Source of the DNA: an uncultured Muribaculaceae bacterium | Lineage (GTDB): Bacteria; Bacteroidota; Bacteroidia; Bacteroidales; Muribaculaceae | Reading direction: 5' to 3' | Length of the DNA stretch: 35,642 nt | NCBI GenBank assembly: GCA_947176745.1 | Contig: CAMWRV010000028.1 | Coordinates: forward strand, 1 to 35,642 | Shown: positions 7,867-16,626 of the stretch, piece after piece | How the letters are laid out: every line of letters begins with the position of its first letter | Numbering within the stretch: position 1 is the first letter of the stretch | Translations under genes and position numbers: made by a program | The notes under the pieces: model-generated | Databases searched by the model: none | What the model was told of the DNA's origin: nothing | What the model saw: the letters and a program-made list of their open reading frames with translations, nothing else

Positions 7867-9690
7867 TCAGTTTTTGAATTCATTTTCCAGTCTGTTGATG
7901 ATCCGGGTAGCCTCGGCATATGCATTGCCGAGATTATCCTTGCTTCCGGCCGAAGAGTATTTTGCAAACTCCGCATCATCTATTATTCCGATAAATGTAT
8001 CAGACACTTCGTCAGATACATTTCTTGAAGAGAGCACCTGACGCACATTGTCGCGCATGAGTTCAGAGGTAGGCATCTTCAATTTGTCGCCGAGATATCC
8101 CCACAGAGCCACCAGCAGCTCGTCGTAGAATCTGTCGGCATCTCCCTTCTTCATTGCAGCGGCAGCCTTCTTCAGCCGTCGTCTCGCTGTTCTGTCTGCC
8201 CTTCTGCTGTTGAACGAGGCCATGTCGGCATGAAGACTGACATATCGTCTGTATATGATTACAGCAGCCACAAGCATGACAACCGGCAGAATGAACCAGA
8301 GCCAATAGAATATCGAGTGTATGTATGGTCTCCCTTCCACCGAAAGTGCCGCAAGGTCGACTTTCTGAAGTCTGGAATCGAATTTCACACGCGTTTTGTC
8401 TGCATTCTCACCCGAGGCGGAACCTTTGCCGACCTGAATCGAATATCCCTTCGCAACGGTTGTCTCATACTTTCCGGATTCAGGATCGAAATATACAAGT
8501 TTCACGTCAGGGATACGGAAAGATCCTTCCTCAAGAGGCATGAATGAATAATCAAATGTGACAGAACCGGAAACACTGGTCGTTCCGACTTTGACATCCT
8601 GCTTTGCGGTGGGAGTGTAAACCTCAATTTCGGGAGGATACTGCGCCGAAAGATCCGGCATCTGTACATATTTGATATTGCCCGTGCCCGTAAGCGTATA
8701 TACGATAGAAGCCGCCTGATTCGTCTTGAACTGCGAGCCGGCGAGGTCAGATGTGAGTCTGAACCGGCCTACAGCCCCTGAAAAATCAGCAGGCTTCGGG
8801 GCAGGAAGTTCCTTGACATTGACGACAAGATCGTTGGGCGACACATTTAACTGCAGCGGTGTGCTGAAAGACATGTTGCCAAAAAACGAATCGTGATAAT
8901 ACTCCCTGCGGTCTACAGCTATAGTATAATTGTTTCCGGTCACTTTCAGGTTGCCGGTCATCTGCGGAAAAATGATGTAGCGTGCAATGACCGCAGTTGC
9001 GTATGTCTTGCCCTGATATGTCTCGAACGAGAGCGATGAAGATATATCTTTCGACTCCTCGATTACAAAGCCGTCGAATTTCGGCGCGGCAGTCGCACCC
9101 ACGAATTTTATGGCATCGTAGGTGGTATAAAGTTTCACCGTATACACGAGTGCCTGCTGCTCATAGGCTGTCGAGCTTGACACACTTGCGCGGAGAAACA
9201 GATTGCCGTCACCCTTTCCTATATATTTCGGTTTATCGGAATCATCCGAGGAGTCGGGTGAATTTCCTGCCTGAGACGAAGGTGCTGTAGGAGAGGGAGA
9301 TGCCGACGCGGCACCAATGTTATATCTGACCTGATTGCTCTTGACGCCGCCGACCGTGACGGGTCCATAGGTATATGACCCCTCCTTTGTCGCACGCATT
9401 GTGGCCGTATAGGTGGCGGCGTATGAACGTGTCGTAACCCCATTAATACTCGAAAAGCCGCTTTCCTCGCGTGTCCTGTCGAAATATACAAGCTTTGCTC
9501 CGCCTGCATTATCCGGTTTCTGGGGTGCTGCCGTTATATCGGCGACCTCTATTGTAAGATAAAAGAGATCGCCTACATCAATCCTGTTTTTGCCTCGCTG
9601 CGGCGATACCGATACCCTGACAGACGCGCCGAAAGCAGAAGAAACAGCCACAAGAGCGGCAATCAACAATATGTGGAATTTTTTAGTCAT
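7867..9690 (-). CDS. batD: BatD: large periplasmic Bat protein with membrane anchor
   Basis: This 607-aa protein has a signal peptide (1-22). A long beta-sandwich-rich BatD region spans about 23-420, with a Ser/Pro-rich linker near 128-150. A single transmembrane helix lies at about 461-482, followed by a charged cytoplasmic tail of about 125 residues. The extracytoplasmic part presumably meets the VWA domains of BatA/BatB. Repeated hallmarks include VKELPAPKPADFSGAVGRF and a late DVKLVYFDPESGKYET; near-identical patterns occur in the shorter upstream paralogue. It starts with ATG 28 bases after that paralogue. Length and layout are typical for full BatD. Confidence 0.92.
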   Translation of the reverse strand: MTKKFHILLIAALVAVSSAFGASVRVSVSPQRGKNRIDVGDLFYLTIEVADITAAPQKPDNAGGAKLVYFDRTREESGFSSINGVTTRSYAATYTATMRATKEGSYTYGPVTVGGVKSNQVRYNIGAASASPSPTAPSSQAGNSPDSSDDSDKPKYIGKGDGNLFLRASVSSSTAYEQQALVYTVKLYTTYDAIKFVGATAAPKFDGFVIEESKDISSSLSFETYQGKTYATAVIARYIIFPQMTGNLKVTGNNYTIAVDRREYYHDSFFGNMSFSTPLQLNVSPNDLVVNVKELPAPKPADFSGAVGRFRLTSDLAGSQFKTNQAASIVYTLTGTGNIKYVQMPDLSAQYPPEIEVYTPTAKQDVKVGTTSVSGSVTFDYSFMPLEEGSFRIPDVKLVYFDPESGKYETTVAKGYSIQVGKGSASGENADKTRVKFDSRLQKVDLAALSVEGRPYIHSIFYWLWFILPVVMLVAAVIIYRRYVSLHADMASFNSRRADRTARRRLKKAAAAMKKGDADRFYDELLVALWGYLGDKLKMPTSELMRDNVRQVLSSRNVSDEVSDTFIGIIDDAEFAKYSSAGSKDNLGNAYAEATRIINRLENEFKN

Positions 9691-9718
9691 GATACACTTC
9701 TGGATTATGCTGTTCGGA

Positions 9719-10639
9719 TCAGATTGATATACTCTCCCTCTTTGATGTAGTGGATTTGACTTCGATTCTCACCGGTGCGGAACGGGCGGTGCGATATTCT
9801 CCGGCCTCCGGATCGAAATAACAGAACGACACCTCCCCTATTTCCACACCATCTCTGACATCGGGAATAAAAGTGCATTCAAGTCTGAGTTCGGAAACCA
9901 TCTCCCCATTGTCATAGGCCGCATCACGCGATTCCGATATGGATTTGAGCCTTAAACCGTTGCGAAAGGCATTCCTGTATTCCGGAAGAGTGGACTCGGC
10001 GATCATTCCGGTTCCTCGCAGAACCACTACGGCCACAGCCTCCTCATTGACAAATATGTCGCCGCGCGGCACGACGGTCTCGATCGTAAATTTGCCGACA
10101 GAACCGGAGAAATCAACTGAAGGCGGAGGAGCAGGGAGAGCTTTTACGTTGAACTTACATTTGTCAACCGGAACCGGGAACCTTTTTACGACAGATGTCC
10201 TGCGCTTGCCCCAGAAGGGATCATTGACTACTGCGGGAAAAGACACTCCGATCTCGTATTCTCCCCCCGCTATCTCATATTTACCTTTATCAGACATGGT
10301 GACCATATATGCCTCAAGCGGGAAACAGTAATATGTCTTTCCTCCTGACACTTCCTGATACGCGCTTCCTGCCGGCGACACTTTCTGCACCGATGCAAAC
10401 TCCCCTTTTGTCAGAGATGGAGCGGAACGCACTTCCGCCAAAGCGATGTCGGGAGTGGAACTTACAAGCGTGACAACCATCGGCACCGGCTGGCGCTCGT
10501 AAAAGGTCTGCGGAAGCATGCGACACTCGATCGAAAGCTCCGGATCAGAAGCAGCTGAATCCCGGCCGGCATCACTCGCCGACATCAGGAAAGCAGAGGT
10601 AAGCGCCGCCAATATGACAATAACACGTATCATCACCAT
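9719..10639 (-). CDS. Short BatD-like paralogue without membrane anchor
   Basis: This 306-aa protein has a signal peptide (about 1-22) and a BatD-like body. It shares the BatD landmarks VKALPAPPPSVDFSGSVGKF (about 167-186) and EVSFCYFDPEAGEYRT near the end. It stops after that beta domain: the transmembrane helix and cytoplasmic tail of BatD are absent. The mature product should therefore be a soluble periplasmic protein or be held by partners. The ATG overlaps the end of batC by 7 bases (another ATG two codons in would just touch it), so it is translated as part of the operon. It is open throughout with no frameshift, so it looks like a functional duplicate rather than a pseudogene. Its separate role is unknown. 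Confidence 0.82.
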   Translation of the reverse strand: MVMIRVIVILAALTSAFLMSASDAGRDSAASDPELSIECRMLPQTFYERQPVPMVVTLVSSTPDIALAEVRSAPSLTKGEFASVQKVSPAGSAYQEVSGGKTYYCFPLEAYMVTMSDKGKYEIAGGEYEIGVSFPAVVNDPFWGKRRTSVVKRFPVPVDKCKFNVKALPAPPPSVDFSGSVGKFTIETVVPRGDIFVNEEAVAVVVLRGTGMIAESTLPEYRNAFRNGLRLKSISESRDAAYDNGEMVSELRLECTFIPDVRDGVEIGEVSFCYFDPEAGEYRTARSAPVRIEVKSTTSKRESISI

Positions 10640-11418
10640 CTGCGCGTATTGCGTCCGGACGCCTCCGATTTATCACCCTTGTTCGCCTTGTTGACGCGGG
10701 CACGTGTGGCACTCTCCTTATTGTCAATGGCCTGAAGGATCTGGGCGGCAGACTGCTGACTCAGATTCTGGCGATTGTCATTCTTCCGCTCCTTGTCTTT
10801 GTTCTGATCCTGATTCTGGTTCTGGTCTTTCTGGTTCTGGTCCTTGTCCTGTTCCTTGTCGTTTTTATCCTTGTCCTTGTCCTGTTTATCCTGATTATTA
10901 TCCTTGTTCTGGTTCTGGTCCTGATTCTGTTTCTGAAGATTCTTCTGTGCTATTCTGAGATTCTTGCGCGCAAAGTCGTCGGAAGGATCGATTCTAAGTG
11001 CCTGCTTGTAATAATCGACTGCCTTCTGATAGTCTTTCGCATTGAATTCCAGATTGCCGAGATTAAAATTCGCTTTCGCCGCCAGACCGGGCTTTGTTCT
11101 GGCAAGCGATGCCACTTCTGAGAAATTCTTTCTTGCTCCGTCAAGAAGCGCACGGTTTCGCGATGATGTGTCCGCCGGATTAGCGACCTGACGCACCATC
11201 GACAATCCGAGATTATAGCGAGCTTCGGCAGAAGCGGGATTTTCAGATATTGCTTCCTGATAAGTGCTCTGCGCCTCAACAAACTTACGCTCCTTATAGA
11301 GAGTATTGCCCCGGTTGATGAGACGGCGCTCCTTGCGAGTGGATTCGGCAGATACAGTAAATACCGACGAAGCCGCCATGACAGCAAGAACCAATATATA
11401 GACAAGGCGTGATTTCAT
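10633..11418 (-). CDS. batC: BatC: TPR protein with charged low-complexity tail
   Basis: This 261-aa protein has a signal peptide (1-25), TPR repeats across about 28-160 (two clear units, RLINRGNTLYKERKFVEAQS and NFNLGNLEFNAKDYQKAVDY), then residues 162-218 made almost entirely of K, D, N, Q and E. The basic C-terminal tail ends in RNTRRW. The TPR part probably binds other Bat proteins; the tail is a hydrophilic, disordered polyampholyte. No membrane helix follows the signal peptide. Its ATG overlaps the batB stop by 4 bases, which suggests translational coupling. Confidence 0.9.
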   Translation of the reverse strand: MKSRLVYILVLAVMAASSVFTVSAESTRKERRLINRGNTLYKERKFVEAQSTYQEAISENPASAEARYNLGLSMVRQVANPADTSSRNRALLDGARKNFSEVASLARTKPGLAAKANFNLGNLEFNAKDYQKAVDYYKQALRIDPSDDFARKNLRIAQKNLQKQNQDQNQNKDNNQDKQDKDKDKNDKEQDKDQNQKDQNQNQDQNKDKERKNDNRQNLSQQSAAQILQAIDNKESATRARVNKANKGDKSEASGRNTRRW

Positions 11419-12461
11419 TTTTTCTCCTCCTTCTTAAAGAATGTGATTTTATCCAGCCAGCTTATCTTGCGTTCGAGCAAGAAGACATTGATCACGATAC
11501 ATGCGAGAGCAAGCCAGGCAAACACACCGAACAGCTCGTCATGCTGTGAATAGACGCTCGATTCCATGGCTGCTTTCTTGAGTTTGCCGAGCTGACGTTC
11601 GAGGTCGCCAAGGGCATCGCGAGAAGAGGCGTTGACATATATGCCTTTGCCAGCCGAAGAAATTTTGGCGGCGAGTTCTTCGTTAAGGGCAGTCCTGACC
11701 GGCTCTCCGGTCTGACCGTCAATCATGAGATGGCCGTTTTCCGGTATAGTCATCGGAACAGACTGTCCGACTCCTACCACATCGATCTGTATGCCTTTTC
11801 TGACGGCGTTCTGTGCGGCAGCCATGACACTCTGCTGATCCTCAAGCTCTTCAGCATCTGTAATAAGAATAATGGCCTTACCTATATTCTTGTTGTCGCT
11901 GAAAGAATTAGCTGCCATCTCGATAGCCGCGGTCATGTTCGTGCCCTGCTCGGCGATCTGTGTCGGATCGATGGAATTGAGAAACATTTTGGCCGAAACG
12001 TAATCGTTGGTCACCGGAATAAGCGTATACGCCTGCCCGGCATAGACAATAAGTCCTACACGGTCGTTGTCGAGCCTGTTGATGAGTTTTTCAAGTATAA
12101 GTTTTGCCGTACGCATACGGTCCGGACCGTCGGGAGAGTCGGATGCCGAGGCAAGCATCGAGTTTGATGCATCGACGGCTATGACAACCTCAATACCCTC
12201 CTTGACCGTCTTCTCATCTTTTACACCACCCCACGGTCTTGCGAGCGCAAGAATGATGAAGGCGAGTGCAAGCATCTCGAACGAAAGCTTCAGCGGCGGC
12301 TTGTACGGTGAGACCTCAGGCATAAGCGAGCCTATTACCTTAAGCCTTCCGAATTTCCGGAGGTTTCTGCGTCTTGCATAACGCGCCCACGCATAAAGCG
12401 TCACGAAGAGCGGCACCAGCAGAAGAAGCAGCAACAATTCTGGATATGCGAAACTGAACAT
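11415..12461 (-). CDS. batB: BatB: membrane-anchored VWA-domain protein
   Basis: This is a 348-aa protein from the ATG at 12459-12461 (MFSFAYPELL). A TTG two codons upstream is open but unlikely. Transmembrane helices lie at about 6-24 and 58-74, and a last one near 310-330. Between them is a von Willebrand A domain with an intact MIDAS, DASNS (96-100), preceded by the Bat-type ALARPWGG. VWA/MIDAS domains bind a divalent metal and mediate protein-protein contacts. Its partner is batA, 25 bases upstream. Together with MoxR these form the recurrent MoxR-VWA module. Confidence 0.93.
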   Translation of the reverse strand: MFSFAYPELLLLLLLVPLFVTLYAWARYARRRNLRKFGRLKVIGSLMPEVSPYKPPLKLSFEMLALAFIILALARPWGGVKDEKTVKEGIEVVIAVDASNSMLASASDSPDGPDRMRTAKLILEKLINRLDNDRVGLIVYAGQAYTLIPVTNDYVSAKMFLNSIDPTQIAEQGTNMTAAIEMAANSFSDNKNIGKAIILITDAEELEDQQSVMAAAQNAVRKGIQIDVVGVGQSVPMTIPENGHLMIDGQTGEPVRTALNEELAAKISSAGKGIYVNASSRDALGDLERQLGKLKKAAMESSVYSQHDELFGVFAWLALACIVINVFLLERKISWLDKITFFKKEEKK

Positions 12462-12486
12462 AATCAAATCATATTAACAGCGTGGA

Positions 12487-13464
12487 TCAGGGGATCCGAC
12501 GCAACAAAGTGTACCTTAACAACAGCTGCAGACACAAAGCGCACAATGCCGCGAGAATCCAAGGCATGAAATTCTCTTCGGTCTGAGTGAAATTATTTAC
12601 GTTTATCTTTGACTTCTCAAGCGAGTCGATCTCCTCAAACACATGACGAAGCATGCGTGAGTCCGTGGCGCGGAAATACTTTCCACCGGTTGCCTCCGCG
12701 ATACCGGTCAGAGCACTCTCGTCGATTTTTGTCTCCATAGTGGTAGTGGAGAAACCGTAGGGATCGGTTATGCTGATGGTGCCGTTTGTGCCGACACCGA
12801 TTGCATAAATTCGTATTCCTTTCTGACGGGCGATCTGGGCGGCAGTCGACGGGGCAACATCTCCCGCATTGTTGGTTCCGTCGGTAAGAAGTATGATGCT
12901 CTTCGACTTGGCCTGACCGGAAACCAGACGGTTAATAGCCGAAGCGATACCGTCACCGATCGCTGTTCCATCGTTCAGAGCTCCGGTCTTAGTGGAACTG
13001 ATGGCATTGACAAGAGCGGCCTTGTCGGTGGTGAGAGGCATCAGCGAAAGGCTTTCGCCAGAGAACACTACGTACCCGATATTGTCATTCGTACGCTGAC
13101 TTACGAATTTGGAAGCTACCTCTTTGGCAGCTTCTATTCTGTTGGGCTGAATGTCGGTTGCAAGCATACTGCTTGAGATGTCAAGCGCGAGCACTATGTC
13201 AGTGCCCTCTATGCTTGACGATCTTAGCGAATCATGAGTCTGCGGACGCGCAAGAGCCACGATTACAGCGGCGGCAGCCACAAGCTGCAGAAAGAAGCAG
13301 AAATGCATCATCCAGACCTTGAATATCGCCCGGTAGGCCTTCAGTGAGGACACAGACGACACTCCGAGCGAGGGATTGGAGTTTCGCCACTTCAGAACGT
13401 ACCACACGATAAGAGGAACGAGAAGCAACAATAAAAACAACAGATATGGGTGGCGGAACATCAT
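12487..13464 (-). CDS. batA: BatA: membrane-anchored VWA-domain protein
   Basis: This 325-aa protein has two N-terminal transmembrane helices (about 5-24 and 53-73), a VWA domain with MIDAS DISSS (95-99), a TDG element near 195, and a C-terminal helix (about 303-321). The ALARPQ junction before the VWA domain is characteristic of BatA/BatB. Two adjacent ATG codons are possible (13464 or 13461). The first overlaps the upstream gene's stop by 4 bases. It is paralogous to BatB in the same operon. Confidence 0.94.
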   Translation of the reverse strand: MMFRHPYLLFLLLLLVPLIVWYVLKWRNSNPSLGVSSVSSLKAYRAIFKVWMMHFCFFLQLVAAAAVIVALARPQTHDSLRSSSIEGTDIVLALDISSSMLATDIQPNRIEAAKEVASKFVSQRTNDNIGYVVFSGESLSLMPLTTDKAALVNAISSTKTGALNDGTAIGDGIASAINRLVSGQAKSKSIILLTDGTNNAGDVAPSTAAQIARQKGIRIYAIGVGTNGTISITDPYGFSTTTMETKIDESALTGIAEATGGKYFRATDSRMLRHVFEEIDSLEKSKINVNNFTQTEENFMPWILAALCALCLQLLLRYTLLRRIP

Positions 13465-14501
13465 TTCTCACCTCCTTTCTCAGCAACAGACCGGGCAGTA
13501 TCTTCATTCGGTCTGACATCGGGAGAAACGACATCGGCTGCTGTCTCCTCCGGCTGAACGGGTCTGGTCTCCTCGACAAACCTCAATGCATTGTCATAAG
13601 ACTTCACATTATCATCGGGAAGAGGACGGACTTTCGCGAATTTAACGAAATCTGCCATATCGAGAATCTGCCTGAAATATACACGTTTGTCGGCAGTCTC
13701 CTTATTCTTCTTAAGAGCCGCCAGAATCTGGCGCGACGTCATCTCGGCAGCATTGATGCCGAATCTGCGGAACAGATAATGACGCAGAATATCGGTAAGT
13801 TCCGTATAATACTCCTTTTCCATACCCTGCTCCCATAGTTTCTTCTCTTTGAGCGCTCTCAAGGAAGAGAGAGCAGCCTCATACGGAGTGGGTTCAGGTT
13901 TCTTGGGAAGCAGCGAGCCCTGGCTTCTGTAACGTCTGACCGCATAGAAGGCGACGGCAGCCGCAAGCAGTGCAATCAACAGGATCCACCAGTAATCAAT
14001 CACCCAGTCGGGAACGTGATCGAATATCGAAGGATTTTCAGGGCCCGAAACCGAAGCGTAGTCATGAATCGGAGTATCGGCTTCCGCAAGGACAGGCACT
14101 ACCTTTATCGCGAGACTTTTGGAAAAAACAGTATCCTTGCCCGAGACATACGCGAATTCAGGCAATCTGTAATACCCGGAATCAAAAGCCTGTAACGGTA
14201 TGTCATAATTGACCGTCATGGAATTACCGGTTTCAACCGTATCGATCTTCGACGGAGCGCGGAGTTCCACGCTGTCACCGCATACCGGAATTATGCCGTT
14301 ATCCCGGATACGGCCAAGTATCGGAAAACTGCCTTTCGCACCTTTCGGCTGAGTCACCGAAAGATGGAGGGTGGTCATCTTGCCCATCAGAAGATTGACG
14401 GAATCAAGTCGGGCCTGCACTGTCGCCGAAGCAAAGAGCGAAGACGAGATCCCGGCGGTCATAACCGAGAGCAATAAAATTTTCAGGAATTTAAAGTTCA
14501 T
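13461..14501 (-). CDS. Bat-operon membrane protein between DUF58 and BatA
   Basis: This 346-aa protein has a signal peptide (1-25), a beta-rich periplasmic domain (about 26-160), one transmembrane helix (168-188) and a cytoplasmic helical domain (about 200-310), which includes a stretch like YEAALSSLRALKEKKLWEQG. A Pro/Glu/Val-rich tail follows. The layout (signal, beta domain, helix, helical tail) resembles BatD and DUF4381-type proteins found in other MoxR-VWA operons. I assign it to that class on topology and context only. It overlaps batA by 4 bases and follows the DUF58 gene by 33. Confidence 0.78.
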   Translation of the reverse strand: MNFKFLKILLLSVMTAGISSSLFASATVQARLDSVNLLMGKMTTLHLSVTQPKGAKGSFPILGRIRDNGIIPVCGDSVELRAPSKIDTVETGNSMTVNYDIPLQAFDSGYYRLPEFAYVSGKDTVFSKSLAIKVVPVLAEADTPIHDYASVSGPENPSIFDHVPDWVIDYWWILLIALLAAAVAFYAVRRYRSQGSLLPKKPEPTPYEAALSSLRALKEKKLWEQGMEKEYYTELTDILRHYLFRRFGINAAEMTSRQILAALKKNKETADKRVYFRQILDMADFVKFAKVRPLPDDNVKSYDNALRFVEETRPVQPEETAADVVSPDVRPNEDTARSVAEKGGEK

Positions 14502-14534
14502 GACACCTGATATTTGTGAAAGTGGCGAGAAAAA

Positions 14535-15413
14535 TCAGCGAGCCACAGCCCGGCGCCTGAAAAGGCCGAGCAGCGATTTGACAAAATCCTCATCTGTAGT
14601 GACAGAAGCGAGATCCACACCGCTTTTCGCGGTTGTGGCCGCAAGTTTCTGCTGACGCGCATACCATGCTTTTGCGTAATTGGATCTTGCGTTTTTGGAA
14701 GATGTGTCGATCCACATATCCGCTCCGGTCTCCATATCACGTATTCTGATCAACCCGACATCAGGCATCTCAGCATCGCGCCTGTCGTAGACCTGGATAG
14801 CGGCAAGGTCATGCTTGCGGTTCGCTATGGTCATGCTCTTGAAATAATCGTGATCATCAATAAAGTCGCTGATAAGGAAAGCCGTCGAACGCTTCTTGAT
14901 GGCATTTGTCAGAAAACGGAGCGCCACATCTACATCCGTGCCTCTGCTTTCCGGTTCGAAATTTATAATCTCGCGTATGATCAACAGGATATGCTTTCTC
15001 CCCTTTTTGGGAGGTATGAATTTCTCGACCTTGTCAGAGAAAAAAATGACACCTACCTTGTCGTTGTTCTGTATAGAGGAGAAAGCGAGAGTCGCAGCGA
15101 TTTCCGCCATCTTCTCCTTCTTGATGTCTCCCGCCGCTCCGAAATCACGGCTGCCGCTCACATCAATCAGCAACATTACGGTCATCTCCCTCTCTTCCTC
15201 ATAGACCTTGACATACGGTTTGTTGTGACGTGACGTCACATTCCAGTCTATGTCGCGGACATCATCTCCGGGCTCATATTCGCGAACCTCGCTGAATATC
15301 ACACCGCGTCCCTTGAACGCGCTGTGATATTCACCGGCGAAAATATTCTGACTGAGACCTCTTGTCTTGATCTCGATCTTTCGGATTTTTCTTAAGAGTT
15401 CGTTGGCATCCAT
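14535..15413 (-). CDS. DUF58-domain protein of the MoxR-Bat operon
   Basis: About 292 aa from the ATG at 15411-15413 (MDANELLRKI). A TTG five codons upstream is open but less likely. It is a soluble protein with the DUF58 signature REYEPGDDVRDIDWNVTSR (about 44-62), followed by a VWA-like fold with MIDAS DVSGS (84-88). DUF58 proteins nearly always sit directly after moxR, as here. They are thought to be part of the complex that the AAA+ ATPase acts on. There is no signal peptide or membrane helix, so it is cytoplasmic, unlike the other Bat proteins. Confidence 0.92.
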   Translation of the reverse strand: MDANELLRKIRKIEIKTRGLSQNIFAGEYHSAFKGRGVIFSEVREYEPGDDVRDIDWNVTSRHNKPYVKVYEEEREMTVMLLIDVSGSRDFGAAGDIKKEKMAEIAATLAFSSIQNNDKVGVIFFSDKVEKFIPPKKGRKHILLIIREIINFEPESRGTDVDVALRFLTNAIKKRSTAFLISDFIDDHDYFKSMTIANRKHDLAAIQVYDRRDAEMPDVGLIRIRDMETGADMWIDTSSKNARSNYAKAWYARQQKLAATTAKSGVDLASVTTDEDFVKSLLGLFRRRAVAR

Positions 15414-15445
15414 AATCCACTGATTCAAGTCATTCCATTACGCGG

Positions 15446-16441
15446 TCAGGGCACTGCCACCTTGTCGAGAATATCTGTGATAACCTCATCGGCATCTATA
15501 TTGTTGGCCTCTGCTTCATACGTAAGTCCGATACGGTGACGCAGCACGTCATGACATACCGCCCTTACGTCTTCGGGAATCACATATCCGCGACCCTGAA
15601 GGAATGCGTACGCACGCGATGCGAGAGCAAGGCTGATCGACGCGCGTGGTGATGCACCGAACGATATTATGCTCTGCAGATCAGAAAGACCGTATTTCGA
15701 GGGCTGACGTGTTGCAAAGACGATATCAACAATGTAATTCTCGATCTTCTCGTCAATGTAAATCTTGCCGACAATATTCTGGACTTCCTTGATTTCCTGA
15801 GGATTGATTATCGGATGCACGGGAGTCTGCGCTCCTCGTATATTCTGCCTTATAATGGCTTTCTCCTCCTCCTTCTCGGGATAGCCGATCACTACTTTCA
15901 GAAGGAATCGGTCAACCTGAGCCTCAGGCAGCGGATATGTACCCTCCTGCTCGATGGGGTTCTGAGTGGCCATGACGAGGAAAGGCGAGGGAAGCTGATA
16001 TGTATCGTCTCCGATCGTGACCTGACGTTCCTGCATAGCCTCAAGCAAGGCACTCTGGACTTTCGCCGGCGCACGGTTAATCTCATCAGCGAGAACGAAA
16101 TTAGCGAAAATCGGGCCTTTCTTGACCTCGAACGCCTCTTTCTTGACGCTGTAGATCAGAGTTCCGACCACATCGGCAGGCAGCAGATCCGGAGTGAACT
16201 GGATACGGCTGAACTGCGCATCGACGAGACTTGAAAGAGTCTTGATAGCAAGAGTCTTTGCAAGACCCGGCACACCTTCAAGCAAAATATGTCCGTTGCA
16301 CAGCAATGCGATCAGCAACGAATCTACGAGATGCTTCTGTCCTACGATCCGACGGTCCATTCCGGTGCGGATCATGGTAACAAAATTACTTTTGGAGGCG
16401 ATAAGATCCTGAAGTTCTCTGATGTTTACTGTTTCATCCAT
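15446..16441 (-). CDS. MoxR-family AAA+ ATPase
   Basis: This 331-aa cytoplasmic ATPase has Walker A GVPGLAKT (56-63), Walker B LADEINR (117-123), sensor 1 ATQNPIEQEGTYPLPEAQVDR from about 157, and the MoxR lid domain in the last 90 residues. Length and motifs are typical for the family. MoxR proteins act as chaperone-like ATPases for VWA partners, and this one heads the operon that encodes DUF58, BatA and BatB. A promoter with a TAATTTTG box lies 83-90 bases upstream, and a dyad overlaps its -33 region. Confidence 0.95.
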   Translation of the reverse strand: MDETVNIRELQDLIASKSNFVTMIRTGMDRRIVGQKHLVDSLLIALLCNGHILLEGVPGLAKTLAIKTLSSLVDAQFSRIQFTPDLLPADVVGTLIYSVKKEAFEVKKGPIFANFVLADEINRAPAKVQSALLEAMQERQVTIGDDTYQLPSPFLVMATQNPIEQEGTYPLPEAQVDRFLLKVVIGYPEKEEEKAIIRQNIRGAQTPVHPIINPQEIKEVQNIVGKIYIDEKIENYIVDIVFATRQPSKYGLSDLQSIISFGASPRASISLALASRAYAFLQGRGYVIPEDVRAVCHDVLRHRIGLTYEAEANNIDADEVITDILDKVAVP

Positions 16442-16523
16442 ATGAATTATACTTCTGTTTGGGTTAGGTTTCCCGTATCTCCGTTACATGAGACACGATA
16501 GAAACCCGCCATATTTCCATATG

Positions 16524-16558
16524 CAAAATTAGCACATTTAACTTAATTATGTTAACAA
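16524..16558 (-). promoter_or_regulatory. Probable Bat operon promoter
   Basis: On the minus strand TAATTTTG (16524-16531) followed by C matches the -7 box. TTG (16556-16558) lies 24 bases further upstream, a somewhat long spacing. The leader to the moxR ATG would be about 75 bases. It is the only clear promoter seen in front of the nine-gene operon. Confidence 0.55.
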
Positions 16559-16576
16559 GCCCTGTTAAATTAAGTT
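16540..16576. repeat. Inverted repeat over the moxR -33 region
   Basis: Arms AACTTAATT (16540-16548) and AATTAAGTT (16568-16576) are exact complements. Further inward, GTTAAC and GTTAA are partly symmetric around AAGCCCT. The dyad covers the -33 region of the moxR promoter and ends 50 bases past the thiL stop. It could be an operator, or a weak AU-rich terminator for thiL. Confidence 0.6.
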
Positions 16577-16626
16577 TATGGAAACATGCAATCTTATTTA
16601 TGAATGTTAAAAGGCAACGTGAGGTA

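Noticed and set aside
10762..10935. Frameshift or assembly error in the repetitive part of batC
   Set aside because: The frame stays open through the repeat into a plausible tail and the overlap with the next gene is normal; charged linkers of this sort are known in BatC-type proteins.
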